Source: CAYXDO01 sp964463485 (lineage in GTDB: Bacteria > Myxococcota > Kuafuiibacteriia > Kuafuiibacteriales > Kuafuiibacteriaceae). From it: a stretch of 64,000 bases of DNA. The notes under the pieces are model-generated. The model was not told the origin of the DNA. It made no database searches and saw nothing but the letters and a program-made list of their open reading frames with translations. The DNA lies in contig CAYXDO010000026.1 in the NCBI GenBank assembly GCA_964463485.1, positions 1 to 64,000 of the forward strand, in the 5' to 3' direction. The position numbers and the translations under genes are program-made. Shown in pieces: positions 32,733 through 41,594 of this stretch. Position 1 is the stretch's first letter. Every line of letters begins with the position of its first letter.

Positions 32733-34721
32733 GTGCTCCCGACCGGACTCCCCCCCCTCGACCAGATCAGCGCGTTCCTCTCCGAAGTCGCCCTGTTCAA
32801 ACGCGTCCGCGGCGACTTCCTCACGCAAATCGCAGAACGCCTCGAGCCCCGCGTCTACAACCCGGGTGAGGTCATTTTCGAAGAAGGCGCGGTCGGCGAC
32901 GCCCTGTACATCATCCGCGCCGGCACCGTAGGCGTGTTCCTGGTCGACCGCGCCCTCGGCCTCGAGTTCGAGCTCGCCAAGCTCCGCGGCGGTCAGGTCT
33001 TCGGTGAGATGGCCGTCGTCGGCGAAGACCGACGATCCGCCACCTGTAAGGCCCTCGAACCCACCAGCTGCTTCCTCCTCACTCGCGACACCTTCCACCG
33101 CATCGTCGAGCGCATCCCGCAAGTGGCCCTCGCCGTCGCACAAGTCCTCGCTCAACGCGTCAACCTCCTGAACCGCGAACGCGGCAAGAACATGATCGAC
33201 GCGTCGAAGATCCAGATCGACCCCGAGATCTATCGCCTCGTCCCAAGGCACATCTTGGAAGCCCACAAGATGATCCCGATGCACGTCAAAGACGGCGTGC
33301 TCACCGTGGCGTGCGCCGACGCCGACGATCTCGGCGGCCTCGACGAGATCCGCCGCGTCATTCGCGGCGTCGAGATCAGAGCCCTCACCCTCGCCGACGG
33401 CGACTACCGCGCCGTCCTCGATCGCTTCGCCAACGAGCTCGCTCCACAGCAGCGCGCAGGCTCCACCATCAAACCCAAGGTCAAGAACATCGAGTGGGTC
33501 ACCGACGACTCGAACGTCCGCGACGGCACCGACACCACCCGCCGCGAAGAAATCAAAGAGCTCGTCGATCGACTGATCGCCGAAGCCATCGAACGCGAAG
33601 CCTCCGACATCCACGTGGAGCCCGAGCGCGACGGCGTCACCGTCCGCTATCGCGTCGCCGGAAAGCTCCAAAAACGCGGCGGCACCCCCGTACCTCGCCG
33701 CATGCATCGACCCATCGCATCCCGCATCAAAGTGCTCGCGGAGCTGGACATCAACGAGCGACGACTACCCCAGGACGGACGAATGAGCCTCATCGCGGAC
33801 GGCCGACCGCTCGATATCCGCGTCTCGACCCTGCCCACCGACGAAGGCGAGAAGATCGTGATGCGCGTGCTCGACAGCGCCAACGCCATGCAGCCCCTCG
33901 AGCAAATCATCCTCGCCGACAAGATCTGCCGGGTCGTTCGTCAGTTGGTCGCTCGGCCCCACGGAGTCGTCTACGTCTGCGGCCCCACCGGCAGCGGAAA
34001 GACGACGACTCTGTACTCAGCCCTCGGAACCCGGCGACGCGAAGACACCAACATCACCACCGTCGAAGACCCCGTCGAATACAAACTCGCGGGCATAACT
34101 CAGGTGGGTGTACGCCCCGAGATTGGACTCACCTTCGCCTCCGTCCTCCGATCGGTGCTTCGACAGGACCCGAACGTGATCCTCGTCGGCGAAACGCGCG
34201 ACGCGGAGACCGGTAAGTTGGTGCTCGAAGCCGGACTCACCGGACATATGGTACTCACTTCGCTTCACACCAACAGCGCCCTCGGCAGCATCCAACGGCT
34301 CCGAGAGATGGGCCTCGAGAGCTTCGCCATCGCCGCGTCCATGGTCGGCGTCATCTCACAGAGGCTCGTTCGCCGAAATTGCCCCGCCTGCGCCACCGAG
34401 TCCCCACTCTCCGCGCACGTTCAAGACCAGCTCGTCATCGCTGGAATCCTCCCGCGCGAGTTCAGCGGCCCCATCAAACGCTCGAAGGGGTGCGCGACTT
34501 GCAGCGGCACCGGCTTCCGCGGACGCGTCGGCGCCTATGAGATCCTCGTCGCGGATGACAAGCTGAGAGAACGGATCGCGCGCGAGGCGAGCGTCGAGGA
34601 GCTGCGAAAGTCCGCTCTCGAAGGCGCCTACGTTCCGATGACTCGATACAGCAATTATCTGCTCACTGCCGGAATCGCCGCTCCCGAAGAGTTGATCGCG
34701 ATCCACTCCGGCACCGTCTGA
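32733..34721 (+). CDS. Cyclic-nucleotide-binding domain fused to GspE/PilB-type ATPase
   Basis: 662 residues from GTG 32733. Residues about 15-130 are a cNMP-binding domain: YNPGEVIFEEGAVGDALYII and VFGEMAVVGEDRRSAT, with the phosphate-binding Gly-Glu and Arg-Ser-Ala in place. About 155-235 is a MshEN-like N-terminal domain (YRLVPRHILEAHKMIPM). About 270-650 is the secretion ATPase: ASDIHVEPE, Walker A GPTGSGKT (417-424), EDPVEY, Walker B ILVGETRDAET, LTSLHTNSA. Two CxxC pairs (CPAC; CATC) form the zinc knuckle. It powers a type II secretion or type IV pilus-like machine. A GspE fused to a cNMP domain implies direct control by cyclic nucleotide. No other pilus or secretion gene is adjacent. 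Confidence 0.92.
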   Translation: MLPTGLPPLDQISAFLSEVALFKRVRGDFLTQIAERLEPRVYNPGEVIFEEGAVGDALYIIRAGTVGVFLVDRALGLEFELAKLRGGQVFGEMAVVGEDRRSATCKALEPTSCFLLTRDTFHRIVERIPQVALAVAQVLAQRVNLLNRERGKNMIDASKIQIDPEIYRLVPRHILEAHKMIPMHVKDGVLTVACADADDLGGLDEIRRVIRGVEIRALTLADGDYRAVLDRFANELAPQQRAGSTIKPKVKNIEWVTDDSNVRDGTDTTRREEIKELVDRLIAEAIEREASDIHVEPERDGVTVRYRVAGKLQKRGGTPVPRRMHRPIASRIKVLAELDINERRLPQDGRMSLIADGRPLDIRVSTLPTDEGEKIVMRVLDSANAMQPLEQIILADKICRVVRQLVARPHGVVYVCGPTGSGKTTTLYSALGTRRREDTNITTVEDPVEYKLAGITQVGVRPEIGLTFASVLRSVLRQDPNVILVGETRDAETGKLVLEAGLTGHMVLTSLHTNSALGSIQRLREMGLESFAIAASMVGVISQRLVRRNCPACATESPLSAHVQDQLVIAGILPREFSGPIKRSKGCATCSGTGFRGRVGAYEILVADDKLRERIAREASVEELRKSALEGAYVPMTRYSNYLLTAGIAAPEELIAIHSGTV

Positions 34722-34739
34722 TCGAGCGGCCCAAACCAG

Positions 34740-35471
34740 TTACACGTCCTGGCCCAGCGCCCTCAGACGAGCCACGAGCTCGTCTGCTCGCTTCTTCTCT
34801 TCGTCTGCTCGCTTCTTCTCTTCGTCTGCTCGCTTCCTCTCTTCGTCTGCTCGCTTCTTCTCTTCGTCGGCTCGGTTCTTTTCTTCCTCCGCACGCTTCC
34901 TGAAGGCCGCCTCGTCCGCCTGAAGCTCCGTGATGGTGCGAAAGGGTCGTCCGTCGGGCCGGAAGATCGCGATGCCGTCATCGGTGACGAACTTGATCCC
35001 GAGCCGCGGGCTCGTGAACCCATTCGTATCTTCCACTTGCTCGAACGACCCGCCCCGACGAACCCAAGCGTCCAAGATGTTTCGTTCTGGGTCGAGCACG
35101 TAATACTCCTCGACTCCGTACCTCTGATAAAAGGCGTGTTTCTTGATCAACTCCGCGGGTCGGTTTCCAGGAGAAAGGACCTCGAAGACGACCTGTGGAG
35201 CTACGCCGCCTTCCTCCCACTGCTTGTACGATCCGCGATATCCCTTCGGACGACCAAACGCCACCAGGACGTCTGGAGCCGCCCGCGTCTTCGGGTCACC
35301 TTCGACGGGGTACCAGAGCAAGTCTCCTCCGACGAAGTCTGAACGGAGATCATCGATGTTCGATTTGAGCGTGACGATCCAATCCCACTGAAGGGTGGTG
35401 TCGGCCATGGGTTGTCCATCGCTGTCCGGATACTCGACCCGCCTGGCGTGTTGAAGAGGCCTGGCATGCAT
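34740..35471 (-). CDS. Uma2-family nuclease-like protein with C-terminal heptad repeats
   Basis: 243 residues from ATG 35471, chosen because homologous Uma2 proteins begin with the EYPDSDGxPMADT motif seen at residues 13-25; a later ATG 35408 is possible. The PD-(D/E)xK core is present: APDVLVAFGRPKG and VFEVLSPGNR, with the catalytic Asp, Glu and downstream Lys (LIKKHAFYQRYGVEEYYVLD). The tail from about 190 is a charged coiled coil of RADEEKK heptads, six or seven copies, encoded by near-identical 21-bp DNA repeats. Uma2 proteins are widespread in cyanobacteria and myxobacteria with no settled role. Confidence 0.85.
   Translation of the reverse strand: MHARPLQHARRVEYPDSDGQPMADTTLQWDWIVTLKSNIDDLRSDFVGGDLLWYPVEGDPKTRAAPDVLVAFGRPKGYRGSYKQWEEGGVAPQVVFEVLSPGNRPAELIKKHAFYQRYGVEEYYVLDPERNILDAWVRRGGSFEQVEDTNGFTSPRLGIKFVTDDGIAIFRPDGRPFRTITELQADEAAFRKRAEEEKNRADEEKKRADEERKRADEEKKRADEEKKRADELVARLRALGQDV
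34782..34886. repeat. 21-bp tandem repeat inside the Uma2-like gene
   Basis: About five copies of tctgctcgcttcttctcttcg, with a few substitutions toward the 3' copies. They encode the RADEEKK heptads on the minus strand. Near identity at DNA level indicates recent unit duplication, so copy number may vary between strains. Confidence 0.75.
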
Positions 35472-35525
35472 GGGCTGCAGTAGCCTACGCCGACCGCGTG
35501 TCAACGAGCAACCGCTGGGCGGTGA

Positions 35526-35581
35526 ACAGGTCCACAGGTCCACAGGTCCACACGTCCACAGGTCCACACGTCCACAGGTCC
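35526..35581. repeat. 8-bp tandem repeat (acaggtcc), seven copies
   Basis: Seven tandem units, acaggtcc x3, then acacgtcc and acaggtcc alternating. They lie in the 125-bp gap between the Uma2-like gene and the E2 gene, upstream of both the Uma2 start and the E2 stop. The open frame across it is a shadow. It could be a variable microsatellite near the promoter of the Uma2-like gene. Confidence 0.85.
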
Positions 35582-35596
35582 ACGGCGGGCTTGGCG

Positions 35597-36916
35597 TCAG
35601 TCCATCCAGATCGCGTACGGATCCGCGCACGCGTTCGTCACCCAACTCATGAACCTTGCACCATCCGCCCCATCGACGACTCGGTGATCGAAGGAGAGAG
35701 ACAGAGGCATCCAGCTCGACCCATCTCTTTTCGTCGCTCGGCCCACGCCCAGGATCGCGACCTCCGGCGGGTTGATGATGGGCGTGAAGAATCCGGTACC
35801 CAGCCCGCCGAGATTGGTCACGCTGAAGGTCGCCCCGGACATTTCGTCGAGCGTGAGCTTGCTCGAGCGGGCCTTGGCGGCCAACTCACCGAGCTCCCTG
35901 GCGAGGCTTCGCACTCCTTTTTGGTCGGCGTCACGCAGCACCGGCACGAGCAGGCCTCTAGGCGTGTCCACGGCAACCCCGAGGTGAATGGATCGTCGCC
36001 ACACGACTTCGTAGGTCGCTAGGTCGACGCTGGCGTTGAGCTTGGGAAACACTCGAAGCGCCGACGCGACCACCTTCAGCAACATCGCCGTCACCGTCAG
36101 CTTGGTGCCGTCGGCCTCGAAACGCTTTGCGTGGCGCTCCCGCGCGGCCTCGAGCGCGGTGACTTCGGCCTCGTGGAACAAAGTCACATGGGGAATCGTG
36201 CGCCACGCGTAACTCATGGCGTCCGCGGTGGCCCTTCGAACCTTGGACATCGGCTCCCGCTCGACCGGTCCAAACTTCGCCAAGTCGGGAAAGGGACGCT
36301 CCGGCACCGTCGCCGACCGCGCCCGAGCGGCCAGCTTGACGTCGTCTTCGGTCACCCTTGGACTCTCTATCATGCTCACGTCGACGCCGAGCTCTCGCGC
36401 CAACCTTCGAACCGACGGCGACGCAAATCCTCTGGCCGCCTTGACTGGCGCGACCGAACGAGCGACCCCCGACGCCGCCTCGGCCTCCGCGAGACCTGGC
36501 GCCGCGACGGCGGACATCGGAGGTGAAGCATCGACTCCCTTCGCGCTCGGAACGACCTGGGTCGCCTCGATGAACCCAGCGCCCGTCGACGCCGCCGGCG
36601 CAGCTTCCGTGCGAGACATGGACTCGGCGGAAGTCGCACTCTCTTTGGGAGTCACACTCGCGGCCAGAGAACCAACTGGCTCGGTCTCGATCACCACCAC
36701 GACCTGACCCGGACGCACAGGCGCGCCAGCCTGCACCGCGAGCTCGACGATCAAGCCGGCCACCGGCGCGGGAACCTCGACCGTCGCCTTATCCGCTTCG
36801 ACCTCGAAGAGCCCCTGATCTACCACGACTCGGTCGCCCACCGCGACACGAAGCGCGCCGACGTCGGCGCTCTCGATGTTCTCGCCCAGAGCGGGCAGCC
36901 TGACCTCAGTTCTCAT
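35597..36916 (-). CDS. aceF: Dihydrolipoamide acetyltransferase (pyruvate dehydrogenase E2)
   Basis: A 439-residue protein with a single lipoyl domain (1-80; lipoyl Lys43 in EVEADKATVEVP), an Ala/Pro linker, a peripheral-subunit-binding domain (about 168-205: ASPSVRRLARELGVDVSMI, VTEDDVK) and a catalytic domain (about 215-439). The catalytic motif is FDHRVVDGADG (His411, Asp415). This is shorter than E. coli AceF, which has three lipoyl domains. It follows the E1 gene by 9 bp. Acetyl groups from E1 pass to CoA here; the E3 subunit that reoxidises the lipoyl arm is not in this window. Confidence 0.93.
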   Translation of the reverse strand: MRTEVRLPALGENIESADVGALRVAVGDRVVVDQGLFEVEADKATVEVPAPVAGLIVELAVQAGAPVRPGQVVVVIETEPVGSLAASVTPKESATSAESMSRTEAAPAASTGAGFIEATQVVPSAKGVDASPPMSAVAAPGLAEAEAASGVARSVAPVKAARGFASPSVRRLARELGVDVSMIESPRVTEDDVKLAARARSATVPERPFPDLAKFGPVEREPMSKVRRATADAMSYAWRTIPHVTLFHEAEVTALEAARERHAKRFEADGTKLTVTAMLLKVVASALRVFPKLNASVDLATYEVVWRRSIHLGVAVDTPRGLLVPVLRDADQKGVRSLARELGELAAKARSSKLTLDEMSGATFSVTNLGGLGTGFFTPIINPPEVAILGVGRATKRDGSSWMPLSLSFDHRVVDGADGARFMSWVTNACADPYAIWMD

Positions 36917-36925
36917 GCTTCCAAC

Positions 36926-39586
36926 TCACCTCGAACTCGCAGTTTCAAGAGACTCGCCGCCTTTGAATCCGAGCTCGCTCCTCGCGCGCTCGAAGGTGGC
37001 CGTGTCGACTTCTCCCACGCGGAACAAACCAGCCAACGCATAGTAGGCGATGTGGCGCGCGTCGACCTCGAAGTGAGCCCGCAGCGCCTCGCGAGTATCA
37101 CTTCGACCAAACCCATCGGTTCCAAGCGACACCAAGGGCGCCGGAAGCCACTTGGCAAGCCCATCGGGCAAAGACTTCATGTAGTCCGAGGCGGCCACGA
37201 ACAACGAGACTCGCATGCTCCCAAAACACCGCTCGAGGTGACTCACCGGCTTGGCCGAGCTCGGGTCGAACAACGCCTCCCGCTCGACCAAAAGGGCCCC
37301 ACGCCGAAGCTCCGTCCAGCTCGTCACGCTGAATACGTCGGAGGATACCTGGTAGCCCCGCAGAATCTCCCTAGCCCGAATCACCTCTCGAAGAATCGCC
37401 CCGCTGCCGAGCAAACAAACCTTCGCGTCCTCACTCCGCAGGAGTGGGTAAGCGCCGGCTTCGATGTCGTCGTCACTCACCCCCTGCGGACGAGCTAGCT
37501 GCGGGTAAGCTTCGTTCCCCACGGTCACGTAGTAGAACACATCCTCGTCTCTCGAAAACATGCGCGCCAGACCAACCTTCACGATCGACGCGAGCTCGAA
37601 CGCAAACCCCGGATCGTACGATCTCAACGTCGGCACCGCCTGCGCCAACACGTGGCTGTGCCCGTCCTGGTGCTGAAGCCCCTCCCCGTTCAGCGTGGTC
37701 CGACCCGCAGTCCCACCAATCAAGAACCCGCGCCCGCGCGCGTCCGCGATCGCCCACACCTGATCCCCGACGCGCTGCAGCCCGAACATCGAATAAAACA
37801 TGTAAAAAGGAACCGTAGCCACCCCGACCGAGGAGTAACTGGTCGCGGCAGCGGCGAAGCTCGCGATCGCTCCGGCCTCGTCAATCCCTTCCTGGAGAAT
37901 CTGTCCGTCTCGCGATTCTCGATAACGCATCAGACTCTCGGCGTCGACCGGTTCGTAGAGCTGACCGACCGCCGAGTAAATGCCGATCTTCCGAAAGAGA
38001 GCGTCGAGCCCGAACGTCCGAGACTCGTCGGGGATGATCGGCACGACGTGTCTGCCGACCCCCGGATCAGAAATCAGCTTGCCGAGCACTCGCACCAAGA
38101 CCGAAGTCGTCGAGACCTGTCGATCGCCCGTACCCATGTCGAACTCATCGAAGAGCCCCTCCGCGGGTGCCGGGAGCCGCGCGCTCCGCGAACGCCGCTG
38201 AGGCAAAAACCCACCGAGCGCGCTCCGGCGACTCAGAAGATAGGTTCGGTCGCGCTCCGAAAGCTCGAGATAGGCGAGCTCATCGAGGGCACCGTCCTCG
38301 ATCGGCAGCCTGAACCGGTCCCGAAATATCCGGAGCTCCTCGTGGCGCAGCTTCTTCTGCTGATGAGTCGTATTCAGCGCCTCCCCCGCGGTGCCCATGC
38401 CGTAGCCCTTCGTCGTCATCGCGAGCACACAACTCGGACCCCCTCGGTGGTCGACCGCCGAGCGATAAGCTCCATACACCCGTACGGGATCGTGCCCACC
38501 GCCCGCGAGCACCTTGGTCAAGTCATCATCGGAGATCGTCGCCAAAAAGCTCCCCAAGAGCTCGTCAGCTCCAGCGATCCGGCGCCGGGCCGCGACGGGC
38601 CCTTCCACGCGACACTTCTGAAGCTCCCCGTCGACCATCTGCGCCAACCTGCGCCGAAAGCGGCCGTCCGAATCTCGAGCCGCGATGAGATCAAAGGTCC
38701 GATCCCACACCGCTTTGGCTACGTGCCAACCTCTGGCGCGGAACACCGCCTCGAGCTCCTGCACGATCTTCCCGTTGCCTCGTACGGGACCGTCCAGCCG
38801 CTGAAGGTTGCAGTTGATGACAAAAACGAGATTGTCGAGCTTCTCCCGCGAAGCCATCGAGAGCGCGGACAGCGACTCCGGCTCGTCGCACTCCCCGTCT
38901 CCGAGGAACGCCCATACCCTAGCGCCTTTCTGCCTCGATAGACCGCGACCCTCGAGGTACTTGAAGAAGCGAGCCTGTCGAACCGCATTCATCGGTCCCA
39001 GACCCATCGACACGGTCGGATATTGCCAAAACTCGGGCATGAGCCAAGGGTGCGGGTACGACGACAGCCCTCGCTTCGAAATCTCCCGCCGAAACCCATC
39101 CAGCTGCTCGCGTGTGAGTCTGCCCTCCAGAAACGCACGCGCATAAATGCCTGGAGCGACATGGCCCTGAATGTAGAGATGGTCACCTCCACACTCATGA
39201 TCGGGCCCACGAAAGAAGTGATGGAACCCCACTTCGTACAGCGTCGCCGCCGACGCGTAACTCGCGATGTGGCCGCCCAAACCTTCACTCTCGCGATTCG
39301 CGCGCATCACCATCGCGAGCGCGTCGTACCTGAGGACCGACTCGATGCGGCCTTCGGTCGCCAAATCTCCCGGATAAGGCTCGTCCGAGAGGCCGGCATT
39401 CAGAAACGCCGTCTGCGCAGCCATCGGGAGCACCAAGCCGCGCCGATGCGCCCAAGCAGCGAGCTCGTCGAGCACCGAGCGCACCGCGGCCTCGCCGAAG
39501 ATCCGCTCCGTGTCAGCCAAAGAAGCGATGAAGTCCCCGACGATGAGGTCGGTCGGCGGCGCTCCGCCACTTCCGTTCCGCGCCAT
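36926..39586 (-). CDS. aceE: Pyruvate dehydrogenase E1, homodimeric type
   Basis: 886 residues, practically the same length as E. coli AceE (887). Thiamine-diphosphate site: GDGECDEPESLSALSMASRE, followed by NLVFVINCNLQRLDGPVRGN, the GDGx(25-30)NN-type motif in its AceE form. The transketolase-like middle has VATVPFYMFYSMFGLQRVGD and the C-terminal domain has VLLGSGAILREV-type sequence. It decarboxylates pyruvate and acetylates the E2 lipoyl group. It is transcribed ahead of aceF. A 99-bp gap with a palindrome separates it from the divergent GpsA-like gene. Confidence 0.96.
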   Translation of the reverse strand: MARNGSGGAPPTDLIVGDFIASLADTERIFGEAAVRSVLDELAAWAHRRGLVLPMAAQTAFLNAGLSDEPYPGDLATEGRIESVLRYDALAMVMRANRESEGLGGHIASYASAATLYEVGFHHFFRGPDHECGGDHLYIQGHVAPGIYARAFLEGRLTREQLDGFRREISKRGLSSYPHPWLMPEFWQYPTVSMGLGPMNAVRQARFFKYLEGRGLSRQKGARVWAFLGDGECDEPESLSALSMASREKLDNLVFVINCNLQRLDGPVRGNGKIVQELEAVFRARGWHVAKAVWDRTFDLIAARDSDGRFRRRLAQMVDGELQKCRVEGPVAARRRIAGADELLGSFLATISDDDLTKVLAGGGHDPVRVYGAYRSAVDHRGGPSCVLAMTTKGYGMGTAGEALNTTHQQKKLRHEELRIFRDRFRLPIEDGALDELAYLELSERDRTYLLSRRSALGGFLPQRRSRSARLPAPAEGLFDEFDMGTGDRQVSTTSVLVRVLGKLISDPGVGRHVVPIIPDESRTFGLDALFRKIGIYSAVGQLYEPVDAESLMRYRESRDGQILQEGIDEAGAIASFAAAATSYSSVGVATVPFYMFYSMFGLQRVGDQVWAIADARGRGFLIGGTAGRTTLNGEGLQHQDGHSHVLAQAVPTLRSYDPGFAFELASIVKVGLARMFSRDEDVFYYVTVGNEAYPQLARPQGVSDDDIEAGAYPLLRSEDAKVCLLGSGAILREVIRAREILRGYQVSSDVFSVTSWTELRRGALLVEREALFDPSSAKPVSHLERCFGSMRVSLFVAASDYMKSLPDGLAKWLPAPLVSLGTDGFGRSDTREALRAHFEVDARHIAYYALAGLFRVGEVDTATFERARSELGFKGGESLETASSR

Positions 39587-39647
39587 GAACTCGTTTCATC
39601 TCCTTCGCTCGCGCTGTCAAAGCGACCGCGCAATTTTGACGGGTCTA

Positions 39648-39660
39648 TGTACATCGTACA
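39648..39660. promoter_or_regulatory. Candidate operator between aceE and the GpsA-like gene
   Basis: A perfect inverted repeat TGTAC-ATC-GTACA lies midway in the 99-bp divergent gap, 61 bp before aceE and 25 bp before the TTG of the other gene. TTGACG at 39636-39641 is a possible -35 for the plus-strand gene. Placement suits a repressor or activator that controls both directions; no regulator gene is adjacent. Confidence 0.35.
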
Positions 39661-39685
39661 GGTTTGATAGGACCGACAACCGGGT

Positions 39686-41530
39686 TTGACAGCCAGCAAC
39701 CCGTATCTCCGTCACCAGGCTCCGACGCCGGCCGCCGTCCCTGCGACAAAACGCCGGGGGCGACGGGACGCCGCCAGTGCAAAGCTGGCCGTCGTGCCGG
39801 TGTCGTTCCGTGTCAGCCAAGCGCGGGCCGAACCGACCGTTTACACCCCGCGCCCGAGCAACGATACGCGCTCCAGCCCGACGGCCGAGCTGACCCCGCA
39901 CCGCCCGTCCGCCGATCCCCCAAGGCTGCCGGCGCGCGATGCCACGACCTACGAGCTCCTTCGTGGTCCGTCGCTCGCCGTCGACTTGGCGAGCTCGCTG
40001 ACCTCGTCGACCAAAGCACTCCTGGCCCAGATCGATCCGACGACGCTAAAGGACACGAGCCCCCGGCAGCTCGGCGAGATCTTGGGCCGAGCGATCGAGC
40101 GCCTGGCCCAAGGCCCCGAGCTGCCGAAGCGCACCCGCGAGCTCAGCGCACTCGACGAGCTCATCGGCGCGTTCTTGTTCGCCCGGCGCGCCGGCCAGCT
40201 CGAGGTCTGCAAAGCCATCCACGAACACGTCTCACCTGCTCGAATGAGTGAGTTGATGAGTCGGATGAGAGAGCGGCTCCCGGGCAAGATCCTCGCCGTC
40301 GTCGTGGGCGCTGGCGCGATGGGGATTGGCCTTTCGAAGCTCATGGGTCACGCGATTCGGCCCGGCGGGCACCGCTGGCGCGACCGAGTCTTGGTAGCGA
40401 CCCCATTTCCGCACGAGGAGACTTCCATCAACTTGCGCGGTCGCTTCGAGCCGGGCTCGGCGGCGTTCGCGAACGTTCCCGGAGTCATCAACTTCGCCGA
40501 GGGTCCCTTCATCGAGGCGATCCCGATGGCTCTCGTGCCGCAAGCGCTGGCGGAGGCGCAATCCGTCTTCTTGATGGTTCCTTCGAAAGCGATGCCCGAA
40601 GTCGTTTCCAAAGTCGCTCCTTCGATCCCAGCCGGCACGCCCGTGGTCGAATTCACCAAGGGAGTGACTCCGGCCATTCAACTCCCACGCGAGTACCTGC
40701 AAAGTGAGTTGAGGCGCCTGCTGAAGACGAACCCCGTGGTCACCTTGGGAGGCTTCTGCCCAGGGCAGCACCTCCACGAGGGTCGCAAAGTCACCCTCGC
40801 GGTCTCGGCCAGCGACCTGCGCGCCGCCGACGAAGTAACTCGGCTGCTCACGGGATCCATGGGGCGTACGACGAGCTACGTCGAGCTCGTGCCCGATACT
40901 CACCCCCTCGCGATCGAGCTCGCCGGTACCCTCAAGAACGTCGTCGCGCTCCGAGTCGGAACCGAGTCGGTTCGCGCCGCGGTGGCCAAAACCCGTCCTC
41001 CGCGAGCCGAGTCGGCGCTCGGGTTGATCGACCGGATCGTTGCAGGCGCAGTCAGCTCGGTCGAAGGTCATAGTCCGACCGGACTCTGTGAGCCCGTGCG
41101 CGTGGACGCGAGAGAGTGCTGCACGCTGACGTTCTCTGCCCTCCTCGACGTCGTGGTGGCTGCCCGATCGGCCAAAATCCGAAACGAGAGTCAGGCCGTC
41201 CGATGGATCGAGAAAGAGCTGCTCGCGCGCAGGAAAGACATCGCACCTACGCGTAACATCATCGTGGGCGTGATCGCTGGTCTGGTCGAGACTTGGGATC
41301 CGAGCGGTCGGCAACTGGATCTGGGTCGAATCCTGAGTCGACTCGAGCTCACGATGGAAGGAGTCGCCAGCCTGGAGCCGCTCGAGAGTTGGTTTTCTAG
41401 ACACGGCCTCGCCATGCCCGAAGCTCTCGAGAGCACTTACGAGGTGTTCGAGGGCTGCGCCAAGGAAGAGTCCCTGCCTGCTGGACCCGCGCACACCCAA
41501 CAACTCCTGGCTCTCGGCGTAAAGCGCTGA
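39686..41530 (+). CDS. GpsA-like NAD-dependent glycerol-3-phosphate dehydrogenase family protein with long N-terminal extension
   Basis: 614 residues from TTG 39686; a start much later would still leave the domain whole. Residues 1-95 are Pro/Arg/Thr-rich and disordered. About 95-200 is a helical domain not found in GpsA. From about 205 the Rossmann motif VVVGAGAMGIGLSKLMG begins. Then come FLMVPSKAMPEVVSKV, VVEFTKGVTPAIQLP and the catalytic-helix segment ELAGTLKNVVALRVG, with the conserved Lys of the family. A 330-residue GpsA core with a 200-residue extension is unusual. It may reduce dihydroxyacetone phosphate for lipid synthesis or act on another keto-phosphate. The extension may localise or regulate it. 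Confidence 0.72.
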   Translation: MTASNPYLRHQAPTPAAVPATKRRGRRDAASAKLAVVPVSFRVSQARAEPTVYTPRPSNDTRSSPTAELTPHRPSADPPRLPARDATTYELLRGPSLAVDLASSLTSSTKALLAQIDPTTLKDTSPRQLGEILGRAIERLAQGPELPKRTRELSALDELIGAFLFARRAGQLEVCKAIHEHVSPARMSELMSRMRERLPGKILAVVVGAGAMGIGLSKLMGHAIRPGGHRWRDRVLVATPFPHEETSINLRGRFEPGSAAFANVPGVINFAEGPFIEAIPMALVPQALAEAQSVFLMVPSKAMPEVVSKVAPSIPAGTPVVEFTKGVTPAIQLPREYLQSELRRLLKTNPVVTLGGFCPGQHLHEGRKVTLAVSASDLRAADEVTRLLTGSMGRTTSYVELVPDTHPLAIELAGTLKNVVALRVGTESVRAAVAKTRPPRAESALGLIDRIVAGAVSSVEGHSPTGLCEPVRVDARECCTLTFSALLDVVVAARSAKIRNESQAVRWIEKELLARRKDIAPTRNIIVGVIAGLVETWDPSGRQLDLGRILSRLELTMEGVASLEPLESWFSRHGLAMPEALESTYEVFEGCAKEESLPAGPAHTQQLLALGVKR

Positions 41531-41594
41531 GCGCCGGAGGGTGTCGGGCGACCGAAAGCGAACGAAAGCGAACGAAAGGTCAGGTCACACCTGG

